DNA of 31,637 nucleotides from JBFWYO01 sp050186335. Its GTDB lineage: Bacteria > Pseudomonadota > Alphaproteobacteria > Bin65. The stretch spans positions 1 through 31,637 of the forward strand of contig JBFWYO010000059.1 of NCBI GenBank assembly GCA_050186335.1, given 5' to 3'. Both the position numbers and the translations under genes were made by a program. Of the stretch, positions 15,755 through 24,375 are shown piece after piece. The notes beneath the pieces were generated by a model. It saw nothing but the letters and a program-made list of their open reading frames with translations, was not told the DNA's origin and did not search any database. Position 1 is the first letter of the stretch. Each line of letters begins with the position of its first letter.

Positions 15755-16999
15755 ATGACGCTCGTTCAGCCGCAGACGCCGAGCGCCTGGTGGCCCCAGG
15801 CCGGGGTCACGCGCGTGCCTTACCGGCTGTATGGCGATGCCGCGATATACGAACGTGAGCGGGCCCGGCTGTTCGGCGGCCGCACCTGGAACTATCTGTG
15901 TCTCGAAGCCGAATTGCCGAACAAGGGCGACTATAAAACCACCTATGTCGGCGACATGCCGGTGGTGGTCGTGCGCGACCATGACGGCAGGATCAACGGC
16001 TTTGAAAATCGCTGCTCCCATCGCGGGGCGCAACTTTGCCTCGATCGTTTCGGCAACAAGCGCAAGATTGCCTGCGTCTATCACGGCTGGACTTTCGATC
16101 TGTCCGGTAACCTGACCGCGGTTGCGTTCCAGAAGGGTATCAAAGGCAAAGGCGGCATGCCCGAAGATTTCAAGCTGGGCGACCATAATCTACGCAAACT
16201 GAAGGTCGAGACCTTCGCCGGCCTGGTGTTCGGCAGCTTCGCCGACGACATGCCGAGCGTGGAAACCTATTTGGGTCCGGAGATCGCGGCTTCGATTCGC
16301 CGCGTGTTCAACCGCCCGATAAAGCTGCTCGGCTACAATAACCAGGTGCTGAGAAATAACTGGAAACTGTACGTCGAGAACGTCAAGGATCCGTATCACG
16401 CCAGCATTTTGCACCTCTTCTTCACCACATTCCGCATCAACCGGCTGTCGCAGAGCGGCGGGATAGTGGTCGACGACGCCGGCGGTCACCATGTCAGCTA
16501 TTCCAAGATCGACCGCAGCGACATCAGCCGCGAGTACGAAGCGCAGGGGCTGCGCTCGGCCAAGGAGGAATTCGGACTGGCCGATCCGTCGCTGCTCGAG
16601 TCGCCGGACGAATTCGGCGACGGGGTGACGCTGCAAATTCTCACCGTGTTTCCGAATTTCGTCGTCCAGCAGATTCAGAACAGCCTTGCGGTGCGCCAGG
16701 TCGTGCCGAAAGGGATCGACCGCACGGAACTGATGTGGACTTATTTCGGATTCGCCGACGACGACGCGAAAATGGACATGCTGCGGCTCAAACAGTCGAA
16801 TTTGATCGGCCCGGCCGGCTATATCTCGCTCGAGGATGGTGCCGTCGGCGAATTCGTGCAGCGTTCGCTGGCAGTCGCGGGCGACGATTCGACGCTCGTC
16901 GAAATGGGCGGACGCACCGTCGAGTCGCAGGACACGCGGGCCACCGAAACCTCGATTCGCGGCTTCTGGCAGGTTTATCGCCAGCTGATGGAGGTGTGA
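15755..16999 (+). CDS. Ring-hydroxylating dioxygenase, large subunit (terephthalate/anthranilate type)
   Basis: A 414-residue oxygenase alpha subunit. The Rieske site is C87/H89 and C107/H110; the iron site is N209-x2-D212-x2-H215-x4-H220 with D361 (SLEDGAVG) as the third ligand. From memory it closely follows Comamonas TphA2 (terephthalate 1,2-dioxygenase): shared stretches include WNYLCLE, NRLSQ-GG, GGHHVSYS, DGVTLQIL and LIGPAG. The two arginines I recall as binding terephthalate carboxylates in TphA2 (R309, R390) correspond to R314 (LAVRQ) and R395 (TRATETS). Anthranilate dioxygenases (AndAc) belong to the same group, so the substrate is best stated as an aromatic carboxylate. ATG 15755 follows a GGGAGAG ribosome site. 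The stop overlaps the small-subunit start by one base. Confidence 0.9.
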   Translation: MTLVQPQTPSAWWPQAGVTRVPYRLYGDAAIYERERARLFGGRTWNYLCLEAELPNKGDYKTTYVGDMPVVVVRDHDGRINGFENRCSHRGAQLCLDRFGNKRKIACVYHGWTFDLSGNLTAVAFQKGIKGKGGMPEDFKLGDHNLRKLKVETFAGLVFGSFADDMPSVETYLGPEIAASIRRVFNRPIKLLGYNNQVLRNNWKLYVENVKDPYHASILHLFFTTFRINRLSQSGGIVVDDAGGHHVSYSKIDRSDISREYEAQGLRSAKEEFGLADPSLLESPDEFGDGVTLQILTVFPNFVVQQIQNSLAVRQVVPKGIDRTELMWTYFGFADDDAKMDMLRLKQSNLIGPAGYISLEDGAVGEFVQRSLAVAGDDSTLVEMGGRTVESQDTRATETSIRGFWQVYRQLMEV

Positions 17000-17484
17000 T
17001 GAACGCCCCGGTCGCCGATCACACGCTGTTGAATACCGTCACCGATCTGTTGACGCGATACGTCCACTGCATCGATTCGGACGCGCTGGAACAGTGGCCG
17101 GACTTCTTCACAGCGGATTGCGTCTACAAGATCACCACGGCGGAAAACCAGCGCCGCAATCTGCCGGTCGGGATCATTTTTGCCAATTCGAAAGGCATGT
17201 TGCGGGACCGCGTGGCTGCGCTGCGCGACGCCAATATCTACGAGGCGCAAACCTACAGGCACATCGTCTCGTCGAGCCTGATCACGTCACGGACCGCCGA
17301 CGAAGTCGCCGTCACCTCGAATTTCATGGTCGTGCGCATCCTGCAGGACGGCGATCAAATCCTGTACGCGGTCGGCCGCTATATCGACCGCATCGCGCTT
17401 ACCGAAGCGGGGCCCTTGTTCCGCGAGAAACTGGTCGTGCTGGACAGCAACAAGATCGACACGCTGCTGGCGATCCCGTTATGA
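16999..17484 (+). CDS. Ring-hydroxylating dioxygenase, small subunit
   Basis: A 161-residue beta subunit with the NTF2-like fold of ring-hydroxylating dioxygenases. Recognisable stretches are IDSDALEQWPDFFTADCVYKI, RDRVAALRDANIYEAQTYRH and the C-terminal KLVVLDSNKIDTLLAIPL, which resemble TphA3/AndAd-type subunits. It has no cofactor and helps form the alpha3beta3 hexamer. The start codon shares its A with the upstream TGA (TGATG), giving tight translational coupling with the large subunit, as expected for subunits made in equal amounts. Residues 50-58 of this protein are variable between homologues, so it does not refine the substrate call. Confidence 0.9.
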   Translation: MNAPVADHTLLNTVTDLLTRYVHCIDSDALEQWPDFFTADCVYKITTAENQRRNLPVGIIFANSKGMLRDRVAALRDANIYEAQTYRHIVSSSLITSRTADEVAVTSNFMVVRILQDGDQILYAVGRYIDRIALTEAGPLFREKLVVLDSNKIDTLLAIPL

Positions 17485-17506
17485 CCGTTCGAGCCTGAGG
17501 AGACCG

Positions 17507-19063
17507 ATGCAGACCGCTTACGACGTTGTATTCCTGGCTTCGCAGCGCGCGCCCGATCATCTGGCGATCGTCGACGATCGCAGCGACCGCAAGCTGACAC
17601 ATAAGCAGTTCGTCGCCGAGATCGACCGCGTCGCCGCCGGCCTGCTGGCGGCGGGCATCCGTCCCGGCCAGTATGTGGCCACGGTGTTGCCGAATCTGTT
17701 CGAGCACGCGCTGGCGCTCATGGCTCTGCAGCGCCTCGGCGCGATCCCGGCGCTGATCAACCCGCGCCTGAAGCCGGAAGAGGCGGGCGAGCTCGTCGCT
17801 CACGGCAAGATGCAGGCGGCCATCGTCATGGCCAATCCGGCCGCCGTCGCCGCGATCAAGCCGCGCCTGCCCTCGGGCGCGCCGCTGATCGGTGTCGGCG
17901 GTGCGGCCGAAGGCGCGATCGAATTTGCGTCGCTCAAAGGTAAAACGGCGCACCTGCCGCCGGTGCCCCGGCCGCAACCCGACGATACCGCGTTCGTGTT
18001 CTACACCTCCGGCACCACCGGATTGCCCAAGGGGGTCTTGCTGCCGCATCGGGCGACCGACGCGCGCATGCTGTACATGTCGATGCAGTGCGGCGTGGTG
18101 CATGGTCGGCATAACCGGTTCATCGGCCTGATGCCGCTGTTCCATGTGGTCGGTTTCTATTCCGTGTTCCTGACCGCCATCGGCTTCGACGGCACGTATT
18201 ACGTCTGTTCGCTGTTCGAGCCGAGCACCGCCCTCGATGCGATCGAGCGCAACGGCATCACGCTGATCTACGGCTCGCCCACGCATTTCCACGGGCTCGT
18301 CTCGGCGCCGGGCTTCTCGGCCAAGAAGATCGAAACGGTGCGAAGCCTGATCTATGCCGGCGCCGCCATGCCGGGGCCGCTCTTGGAGCGCATCGGCACG
18401 GCCTTCCCGGGCCGCAAGATCGTCAACATATACGGCACGACGGAAGTGATGAACGCGCTGTATTTCCCCGATCCGGTCGGCAAGCCGCATACGTATCGCC
18501 CCGGATTCTACGCCAACGTGCGCGTCGGCAAGTTCGGCGGATCGGTCGACGACGAAGCGCCGATCGGCCAGGACGGCGAGTTGCTGGTCGACACCAGCGC
18601 CGATGCAACCTTCACCGGGTACCTCAATCGCCCGGATGCGACCGCCCAGAAAGTGCAAAACGGCTGGTATCGCACGGGCGATATTGCGGTGCGCCGGGCG
18701 GACGGCGATATCGACGTCAAAGGCCGAGTCGACGACATGATCCTCAGCGGCGCCGAGAACATCTATCCCGACGAAGTCGAGGCGACCCTGATCCAGCACA
18801 AATCCGTGCGCGAAGTGTCGGTGATCGGCGTCGCCGACCAGAAATGGGGCGAGATCGTGGTTGCCTGTGTTGTCGCTGACGATCCAAAGCCATCGGAAGC
18901 CGAACTCGACGCGCATTGCCGGACGAGCCGATTGGCGGATTACAAGCGCCCGCGCGCCTATGTGTTCATGGAGGCGCTGCCGAAGAACGCCGCCAACAAG
19001 GTGCTGCGGCGTGTCCTGCGCGAGCAGGCGACGCAGGCGCTGCCTGTCAAAGCCGCCGGCTGA
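17507..19063 (+). CDS. Aryl/acyl-CoA ligase (AMP-forming)
   Basis: A 518-residue adenylate-forming ligase. The phosphate loop is TSGTTGLPK (167-175), followed by NIYGTTEVMN, YRTGDIAVRRADGDIDVKG, the hinge VDDMILSGAENIYPDEVE and LPKNAANKVLRR with the catalytic lysine. It forms CoA thioesters of carboxylic acids. Its place between the dioxygenase subunits and a VanA-type oxygenase suggests an aromatic or cyclohexadiene/cyclohexane carboxylate as substrate, but fatty acids cannot be excluded. A GAGGAG ribosome site precedes the ATG by a few bases, and 22 bp separate it from the small-subunit gene, so it is in the same operon. It is clearly distinct in sequence from the ligase at 5919-7529. Confidence 0.9.
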   Translation: MQTAYDVVFLASQRAPDHLAIVDDRSDRKLTHKQFVAEIDRVAAGLLAAGIRPGQYVATVLPNLFEHALALMALQRLGAIPALINPRLKPEEAGELVAHGKMQAAIVMANPAAVAAIKPRLPSGAPLIGVGGAAEGAIEFASLKGKTAHLPPVPRPQPDDTAFVFYTSGTTGLPKGVLLPHRATDARMLYMSMQCGVVHGRHNRFIGLMPLFHVVGFYSVFLTAIGFDGTYYVCSLFEPSTALDAIERNGITLIYGSPTHFHGLVSAPGFSAKKIETVRSLIYAGAAMPGPLLERIGTAFPGRKIVNIYGTTEVMNALYFPDPVGKPHTYRPGFYANVRVGKFGGSVDDEAPIGQDGELLVDTSADATFTGYLNRPDATAQKVQNGWYRTGDIAVRRADGDIDVKGRVDDMILSGAENIYPDEVEATLIQHKSVREVSVIGVADQKWGEIVVACVVADDPKPSEAELDAHCRTSRLADYKRPRAYVFMEALPKNAANKVLRRVLREQATQALPVKAAG

Positions 19064-19088
19064 AACAATCGAAGGACGGAGACCGACT

Positions 19089-20138
19089 ATGTTCTTGCGC
19101 AATTGCTGGTACGTCGCGGCCATGAACGACGAAGTGCATCGCCTGCTGCTGATGCGCCGCGTGATCCTGGGCGAACCGGTCCTGCTGTACCGCAAATCGG
19201 ACGGCACGCCGGTGGCGCTCGAAGATCGCTGCCCGCACCGGCACGCGCCGCTCTCCATGGGCCGCCTGGTGCGCGGCGATCTCGTCGAGTGCGCGTACCA
19301 CGGGCTGACGTTCGACGGCGCCGGCAAATGCGTCCGCATTCCGGCGCAGGACACGATCCCGCCGAGCGCCAACGTGCGCTCCTATCCCGTCGTCGAGCGG
19401 CACCATTGGATCTGGATCTGGATGGGCGATCCGGCGCTGGCCGATCCCGCGACTATCGAGGATTTCCACTGGATCGACGATCCGAACTGGCGTGCCAAGG
19501 GCGAACGACTGCACGTCGAAGGCAATTACATGCTGGTGGTCGAGAATCTAGTCGATCTCTCGCATCTGCCGTTCGTGCATCGCACCTCGCTGGCCGACAC
19601 CGCGATCCCGATCAACGAGATACCGATCAAGACCGAGCGCGACGGCAATCGGGTGCGCGTCAATCGCTGGGTGCTGAACACGTCGGTGCCGCCCTATTTC
19701 AAATTATTCCGCCGCTTCCCCAAGGAGGCGCGCGCGGATCGCTGGATGAATCTGGAGTTCTCGCCGCCCGCCATGGTGCGCATCGATATCGGCGCGGCGC
19801 CGGCCGGCACCGGCGCCTACAAAGGCAAAAGGGTCGATGCGCTGAACACCTGGAACCTGAACGCGATCACGCCGGAGACCGAAACCTCGTGCCATTACTT
19901 CTGGGCCCAGGCGCAGGATTTCGGTTTGCACGATCCCTCGATCACCGATCTGGATTTCCAGATGGTGCACGGCGCGTTCCTCGAAGACCTCAAGATGATC
20001 AAGGGCCAGCAGGAAAACATCCAACTCAACCCGAAAGCGCCGCGGCTCAACATCGCGACCGATTCGGGCGGGCTGCTGGCCAAGCGAATCGTCGATCAGT
20101 TGATCGAACAGGAGCGTGCGCAGACCAAGGCGGCGTAA
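19089..20138 (+). CDS. VanA-type Rieske oxygenase, third paralogue
   Basis: A 349-residue oxygenase of the vanillate demethylase type. The Rieske residues are C48/H50 and C68/H71; the iron site is N153-x2-D156-x2-H159-x4-H164 with D300 in AFLEDLKMI. It shares the layout and many stretches (GKCVxIPxQDTIPP, WIWMGDPA, NYMLVV-NL-DL) with the tandem pair at 1573-3981 but is much more diverged from them than they are from each other. A GGAG ribosome site precedes the ATG, 25 bp after the ligase stop, so it closes the dioxygenase operon. It probably removes a methyl group or hydroxylates an aromatic intermediate. It too lacks an adjacent reductase. Its stop is one base from the stop of the convergent hydrolase. 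Confidence 0.92.
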   Translation: MFLRNCWYVAAMNDEVHRLLLMRRVILGEPVLLYRKSDGTPVALEDRCPHRHAPLSMGRLVRGDLVECAYHGLTFDGAGKCVRIPAQDTIPPSANVRSYPVVERHHWIWIWMGDPALADPATIEDFHWIDDPNWRAKGERLHVEGNYMLVVENLVDLSHLPFVHRTSLADTAIPINEIPIKTERDGNRVRVNRWVLNTSVPPYFKLFRRFPKEARADRWMNLEFSPPAMVRIDIGAAPAGTGAYKGKRVDALNTWNLNAITPETETSCHYFWAQAQDFGLHDPSITDLDFQMVHGAFLEDLKMIKGQQENIQLNPKAPRLNIATDSGGLLAKRIVDQLIEQERAQTKAA

Positions 20139-20139
20139 G

Positions 20140-21054
20140 CTAATCCGCCTTGATGCCATGCTTGGCGAGGAAGCCAAGCACGGCACGAATGCACGCGTCC
20201 GGCCGTTCGATCTGCAGGAAGTGCGTCGTGTTCGGAATCGATTCGCATTCGATGCCGAATTCCTCGGCGATGGCGAGCGCCACCGACGGAATCGGCGAGG
20301 CGTCGATGCCGTCCGGGTCGGCGATGATGAATTTCATCGGCACGTGAATCTCGCCCAGGCGCGGCCAGATGGTCGGGTCGTTGTTGGTGTTGAAAATGTG
20401 CACTTCCATCGGCTTCGGACAAACCAGTGTCCAATCGCCGCGTTGGGCATCGCGTTTGACTGTGGCGCGCGCCACCAGTTCGTGCGCGCCGGCGACCCAG
20501 CGGCTGAACTCCTTGCGGTTGGCGTATTGCCAGGCGAGGTCTTCCGGGCTCTTGAAGCGATCCGGCCGACGTTCGGCAAGCCTGGCCATCTTTTTCGAAT
20601 GGCGCGCCTTGATGGCTTCCAGCGCGTGGCCGGGGCGGGGATAGATCGGCGGATCGAACAGTACCAGCGGGCCGAATCGCGCGCCGTACTTGAGATCCTG
20701 CATGAGCGCCGCGATCGCCGAGATCGAATGGAAGATGCCCGAAGCCGGCTTGGCGCCGAATTCGCGCGCGAACCCGTGCCACAATTCCTCGAAATCCTCC
20801 GCGAAGCGCGGCAGCGTATGCCCGGCCGCCTGGTGCAGCGGATTGCGGCCATGGTTGCGCAGATCGAACACGACGACGTCAAACCGCCCGCACAACGGCA
20901 GCCAGAACGGCGCGAACGCATCGCTCGACAAACCGTTGCCGTGGCCAAGCACCAGTCGCGGCCCGTCGGCGCGGCCGTAGCAGCGCGCGACGATCACCGC
21001 GCCGTCGCTCATCGTAAAGCGTTGCGAATCGCGGGACGGGGGAAGTTCGAACAC
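20140..21054 (-). CDS. Alpha/beta hydrolase
   Basis: A 304-residue alpha/beta-fold hydrolase. The oxyanion-hole segment is VLGHGNGLSS (about 35-44); the nucleophile is probably S110 in IFHSISAI, the acid D246 or D248 (IIADPDG) and the histidine H278 (NTTHFLQIE). The nucleophile elbow reads F-H-S-I-S rather than the usual G-x-S-x-G, which is uncommon. Esters, thioesters or carbon-carbon bonds are possible substrates. The start is uncertain: GTG 21054 gives the full fold, ATG 21012 (MSDGAVIVAR) is an alternative, and neither has a clear ribosome site. It converges on the oxygenase operon with only one base between stops, and lies 12 bp downstream of the pentapeptide-repeat gene, with which it may be co-transcribed. 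Confidence 0.82.
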   Translation of the reverse strand: MFELPPSRDSQRFTMSDGAVIVARCYGRADGPRLVLGHGNGLSSDAFAPFWLPLCGRFDVVVFDLRNHGRNPLHQAAGHTLPRFAEDFEELWHGFAREFGAKPASGIFHSISAIAALMQDLKYGARFGPLVLFDPPIYPRPGHALEAIKARHSKKMARLAERRPDRFKSPEDLAWQYANRKEFSRWVAGAHELVARATVKRDAQRGDWTLVCPKPMEVHIFNTNNDPTIWPRLGEIHVPMKFIIADPDGIDASPIPSVALAIAEEFGIECESIPNTTHFLQIERPDACIRAVLGFLAKHGIKAD

Positions 21055-21066
21055 AACGCGTAAACG

Positions 21067-21507
21067 TTATGCCGCGCGGCGCGGCAAGCCGAGGGCGCCG
21101 TCGACGATCGCACCGTCGAGCTTGGTATCATGGTCCAGCTTGGCCTTGTGGAAATCGGCCCCGCGCAAATCGGCGCCCGACAGGTCGGCGCCCCGCAAAT
21201 CCGCGTGATTGAATTCGGCGCCTTGCAGGTTTGCGCCGTTGAATTTGGCGCCGCTCAAATTGGCCCGATGGAAAAAGGCGCCGGTCAGGTTGCCGTTCGA
21301 AAAATCGGCGCCGGCCAGCTCGGCGCGGATGAAATGCGTACGATGGCAGATCGCAGCCGTGAACCGCGCGCGGTGCAGCGTGCGGCCGTGCAGGTTGGCA
21401 TCGCTCAGATCGGCGCCCTCGTAGCCGGCTTGTTTGCCGCTCTTGCCGCCGGTCAGCACCCAGTTGAGGTGCGCCTCGAAAGTCGCGTTAATTTGATCTC
21501 GATTCAT
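21067..21507 (-). CDS. Pentapeptide-repeat protein
   Basis: A 146-residue protein. After a short helical N-terminus (INATFEAHLNWVLTGGKSGK) it consists of A(D/N)LxG-type pentapeptide repeats from about residue 30 to 135 (for example ANLSGAKFNGANLQGAEF and DLRGADLSGADLRGADF), which fold as a right-handed quadrilateral beta-helix. The role of most such proteins is unknown; some mimic DNA and protect gyrase, others mediate protein contacts. There is no signal peptide. ATG 21507 is chosen because it follows an AAGGG/GGAG ribosome site and begins the conserved N-terminal helix; longer frames upstream read as low-quality sequence. It is divergent from the beta-helix kinase. Confidence 0.9.
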   Translation of the reverse strand: MNRDQINATFEAHLNWVLTGGKSGKQAGYEGADLSDANLHGRTLHRARFTAAICHRTHFIRAELAGADFSNGNLTGAFFHRANLSGAKFNGANLQGAEFNHADLRGADLSGADLRGADFHKAKLDHDTKLDGAIVDGALGLPRRAA

Positions 21508-21662
21508 TGCCCTTGTCTCCACGTTGCGGCGCAATGTAGCGGGTCCAAACCGACCTGGCGAGGCCCACCGAACGCATGGTCGCCGCAGCGGCCCTACTAG
21601 ACCTGGGGCGCGGCGGCGTTTAGAAAGGGGGGATCGGGTGTTTACCATTAGCAACGGCGTCC

Positions 21663-24344
21663 ATGGCGAGTAAATCGGCCCACGTTTTCGCGCTGCCCTC
21701 TGGCCATGTGCTCAACGATTACCGCATCCTCGCGGTCCTCGGCCATGGCGGTTTCGGCATCACCTACCTTGCCGAGGACACCAAGCTGCGCATGCAGGTG
21801 GCGATCAAGGAATACCTGCCGAACGAAATCGCCGTGCGCGCCGACGGGCTGACGGTTCGGTCGAAGAGCTCGGACGATGACGGCGATTTCCAATGGGGTC
21901 TCGATCGGTTCCTGCGCGAAGCGCAGACGCTGGCGCGCTTTAAGCACCCGAACATCATCGGCGTGCGGCGCTACTTCGAGGCGCACGGCACCGCCTACAT
22001 GGTAATGGACTATGAGGACGGCGAAAGCCTGTCCGACGTGCTCAACGAACGTCCCGACATGAGCGAGGCCGAAATCGGCCGCCTGCTGTTCCCGCTGCTG
22101 GACGGATTGGAAACTGTCCACAAGGGCCAGACGCTGCATCGCGACATCAAGCCGGGCAACATTTACGTGCGCCGCGACGGCACGCCGGTGTTGCTGGATT
22201 TCGGCGCCGCGCGTACGGCGATCGGCCGGCGCAGCGCCAGCCTCAACAAGGTATTCACGCCAGGCTACGCGCCGGCCGAGCAATACGAAACCGACGGCGA
22301 GCAGGGGCCGTGGACCGACATTTATGCGATGGCTGCGGTGCTGTACCGGATCATCGGCGGTGAAGCGCCGCCGGAGGCGACCAAGCGCACCGGCGCCATG
22401 GCCCGCAAGCAACGCGACCCGATGCGCCCGGCGATACAGGTCGGCGAAGGCCGTTTCTCGCACGGCTTCCTCGAAGCGATCGACTGGGCGCTGTCCGTGG
22501 TCGAAGACGAACGGCCGCGCTCGATCGCCGAATGGCGCGCGGCATTGCGGTCCGGGCAGGCTGAGACTGCGCGCCCCGCCGTCGCGCCGATTGCCGCGCA
22601 GCCGCGCCCGGTGCCCGCCGAGCCGGCGAAGGCCGAACGCATCGTTTCGCGACCGCGCCCGGCAGCCCCTGCGCTAGCCGAAGCGGAAACCGTCCGCGAT
22701 CAAGTTCCTGCAGCACGGCATCCCGCCGGCGCGGCGCCGACACGGTCGGACCAGACCCTCGGTCAGCCGCACGTCTCGGTGCCGCAGCCGGCGACGCCGG
22801 GCAAGGGGCGTGGCCTGTTGTTCGGATTGATCGGGGGCGGTGTTGTGGTCCTGGCGGCGATCGGCGCGGTCGCCTATTTCCTGCTGAATCCGGGCGGTTT
22901 CGATCCGACCCGGGATGTCTGGATCGTCGACCCGGCCGGTAAGGGCAATTCCACGACCATCGCCGATGCCATCCTGCGCGCGCCGCCGAAATCGCGCATT
23001 GCGATCAAGCCCGGCGTCTATCGCGAACCGCTCGTCATCGGCAAGGAACTGCACATCGGCTCCGACGCGCAGTCGAACGCGGTGCCGATCATCGAGGTCA
23101 ACACCGAGGCATGCGTGCAGTACAACGCGCCCGACGGTTCGCTGAAGAATATTTCGTTCCGCCGGACCGGGGTTGGCAATACTCCGTGCATCAATGCCAC
23201 CGCGGGCGCGCTGCTGCTCGAACAGGTCGAGATCGTCAATTCCAACGGTCCGGGGCTGCAGGCGATGCCAGGCTCGCGGCCGAAGATCGTCAAGAGCCGC
23301 ATTCACGATTCGCAGAATGGCGTGTTGATCGAGAACGTCAATGCCTGGGCGCGCATCGAGGACAGCGAAATCTACAACAACAAAAGCAGCGGCGTCGTCG
23401 TGCGCGCCAATGCCACGGGCGAAATCGTCGGCAACCGCATTTACGCGAATACCGATCACGGCGTGTTCGTGGCGGACGGCGCCAAGCCGCGCATCGAAAA
23501 CAACCAGTTCGAGCGCAACACGTTGGCGCATGTCGGCGTCATGCTGAACGGCGATCCGATCGTCGCCGGCAACAAGATGTTCGACGGCAAGGACGCCGGG
23601 ATCTACGTCTGGCAATTCGGCAAGGGCCGTTACGAGAACAACGAGATCGCGCGCAATGGCAAATCCAACGTGACGGTCAACACCGATGCCGATCCCGTGG
23701 TGATCGGCAATAAGATCTACAACAGCACCGATGCCGGCATTTTCGTGCTCAACCGCGCCAAGGGGCGGTATGAGAACAACGAGATCTGGGACAACAAGGA
23801 TGCCGGCATCCGCGTCCAGGGCAACGCCAACCCGGTCGTGATCGGCAACAAGATACGCAACGGCAAGAGCAACGGTATCCTGGTCACCGACAGGGCCACC
23901 GGCTCGTTCGAAAACAATGAGATTTTCGCCAACGATTCCGCCGGCATTTCGGTTCTCAACGTGGCCAATCCGCGCTTTACCGGAAACAAGATCCATTCCG
24001 GCAAGAAAACCGGGATTTTCGTCGCCGACGGCGGGCTCGGGCGCTTCGAACGCAACGAGATCTATCGCAACGGATTTTCCGGCATTCAGGTCAAAACCAA
24101 GGCCAACCCGTTCTTCAGCGCCAACCGCATCTACGACGGCGTGGAACACGGGATCTGGGTGCTCGAGGAAGGGCGCGGCTACTTCGAGAACAACGAAATC
24201 TTCCGCAACCGCATGGTCGGCTTGGAAGTAACCCAGGTCAGCGCGCCCGTCGCGGTGAACAACCGGATCTACCAGAACCTGCAGGCGCAGATCCGCCGCG
24301 CGACCGAATCGCTCGGCACCTATACGAACAATTTCGAACAATAG
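21663..24344 (+). CDS. Transmembrane Ser/Thr kinase with exported right-handed beta-helix
   Basis: An 893-residue three-part protein. Residues about 18-295 are a complete Hanks-type kinase: glycine loop GHGGFG, K49 in VAIK, E86, H159-R160-D161 with N166, D179-F180-G181 and YAPAEQ. A Pro/Ala-rich linker follows to about 380, then one membrane helix (385-409) preceded by K/R, placing the kinase inside. The exported part starts with a pectinesterase/NosD-like strand region (STTIADAIL, IAIKPGVYREP) and continues as at least sixteen 23-residue beta-helix coils (517-884) with no insertion, capped by GTYTNNFEQ. Coils alternate between a G-x-x-ENNEI and a P-x-x-x-GNKI type. The kinase half resembles other proteobacterial STKs; the beta-helix is the probable sensor or cell-wall/glycan binder. 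The ATG lacks a close ribosome site, but an upstream in-frame stop (21621) excludes a much longer start. Confidence 0.88.
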   Translation: MASKSAHVFALPSGHVLNDYRILAVLGHGGFGITYLAEDTKLRMQVAIKEYLPNEIAVRADGLTVRSKSSDDDGDFQWGLDRFLREAQTLARFKHPNIIGVRRYFEAHGTAYMVMDYEDGESLSDVLNERPDMSEAEIGRLLFPLLDGLETVHKGQTLHRDIKPGNIYVRRDGTPVLLDFGAARTAIGRRSASLNKVFTPGYAPAEQYETDGEQGPWTDIYAMAAVLYRIIGGEAPPEATKRTGAMARKQRDPMRPAIQVGEGRFSHGFLEAIDWALSVVEDERPRSIAEWRAALRSGQAETARPAVAPIAAQPRPVPAEPAKAERIVSRPRPAAPALAEAETVRDQVPAARHPAGAAPTRSDQTLGQPHVSVPQPATPGKGRGLLFGLIGGGVVVLAAIGAVAYFLLNPGGFDPTRDVWIVDPAGKGNSTTIADAILRAPPKSRIAIKPGVYREPLVIGKELHIGSDAQSNAVPIIEVNTEACVQYNAPDGSLKNISFRRTGVGNTPCINATAGALLLEQVEIVNSNGPGLQAMPGSRPKIVKSRIHDSQNGVLIENVNAWARIEDSEIYNNKSSGVVVRANATGEIVGNRIYANTDHGVFVADGAKPRIENNQFERNTLAHVGVMLNGDPIVAGNKMFDGKDAGIYVWQFGKGRYENNEIARNGKSNVTVNTDADPVVIGNKIYNSTDAGIFVLNRAKGRYENNEIWDNKDAGIRVQGNANPVVIGNKIRNGKSNGILVTDRATGSFENNEIFANDSAGISVLNVANPRFTGNKIHSGKKTGIFVADGGLGRFERNEIYRNGFSGIQVKTKANPFFSANRIYDGVEHGIWVLEEGRGYFENNEIFRNRMVGLEVTQVSAPVAVNNRIYQNLQAQIRRATESLGTYTNNFEQ

Positions 24345-24375
24345 GATGACGTTGCCGTCGGGCGGCGCGCGCCGA

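Noticed and set aside
17399..19372. A 657-codon minus-strand open frame
   Set aside because: It lies fully opposite the CoA ligase and the start of the third oxygenase. Its composition (Arg/Ala/His-rich, low complexity) is that of a shadow frame.
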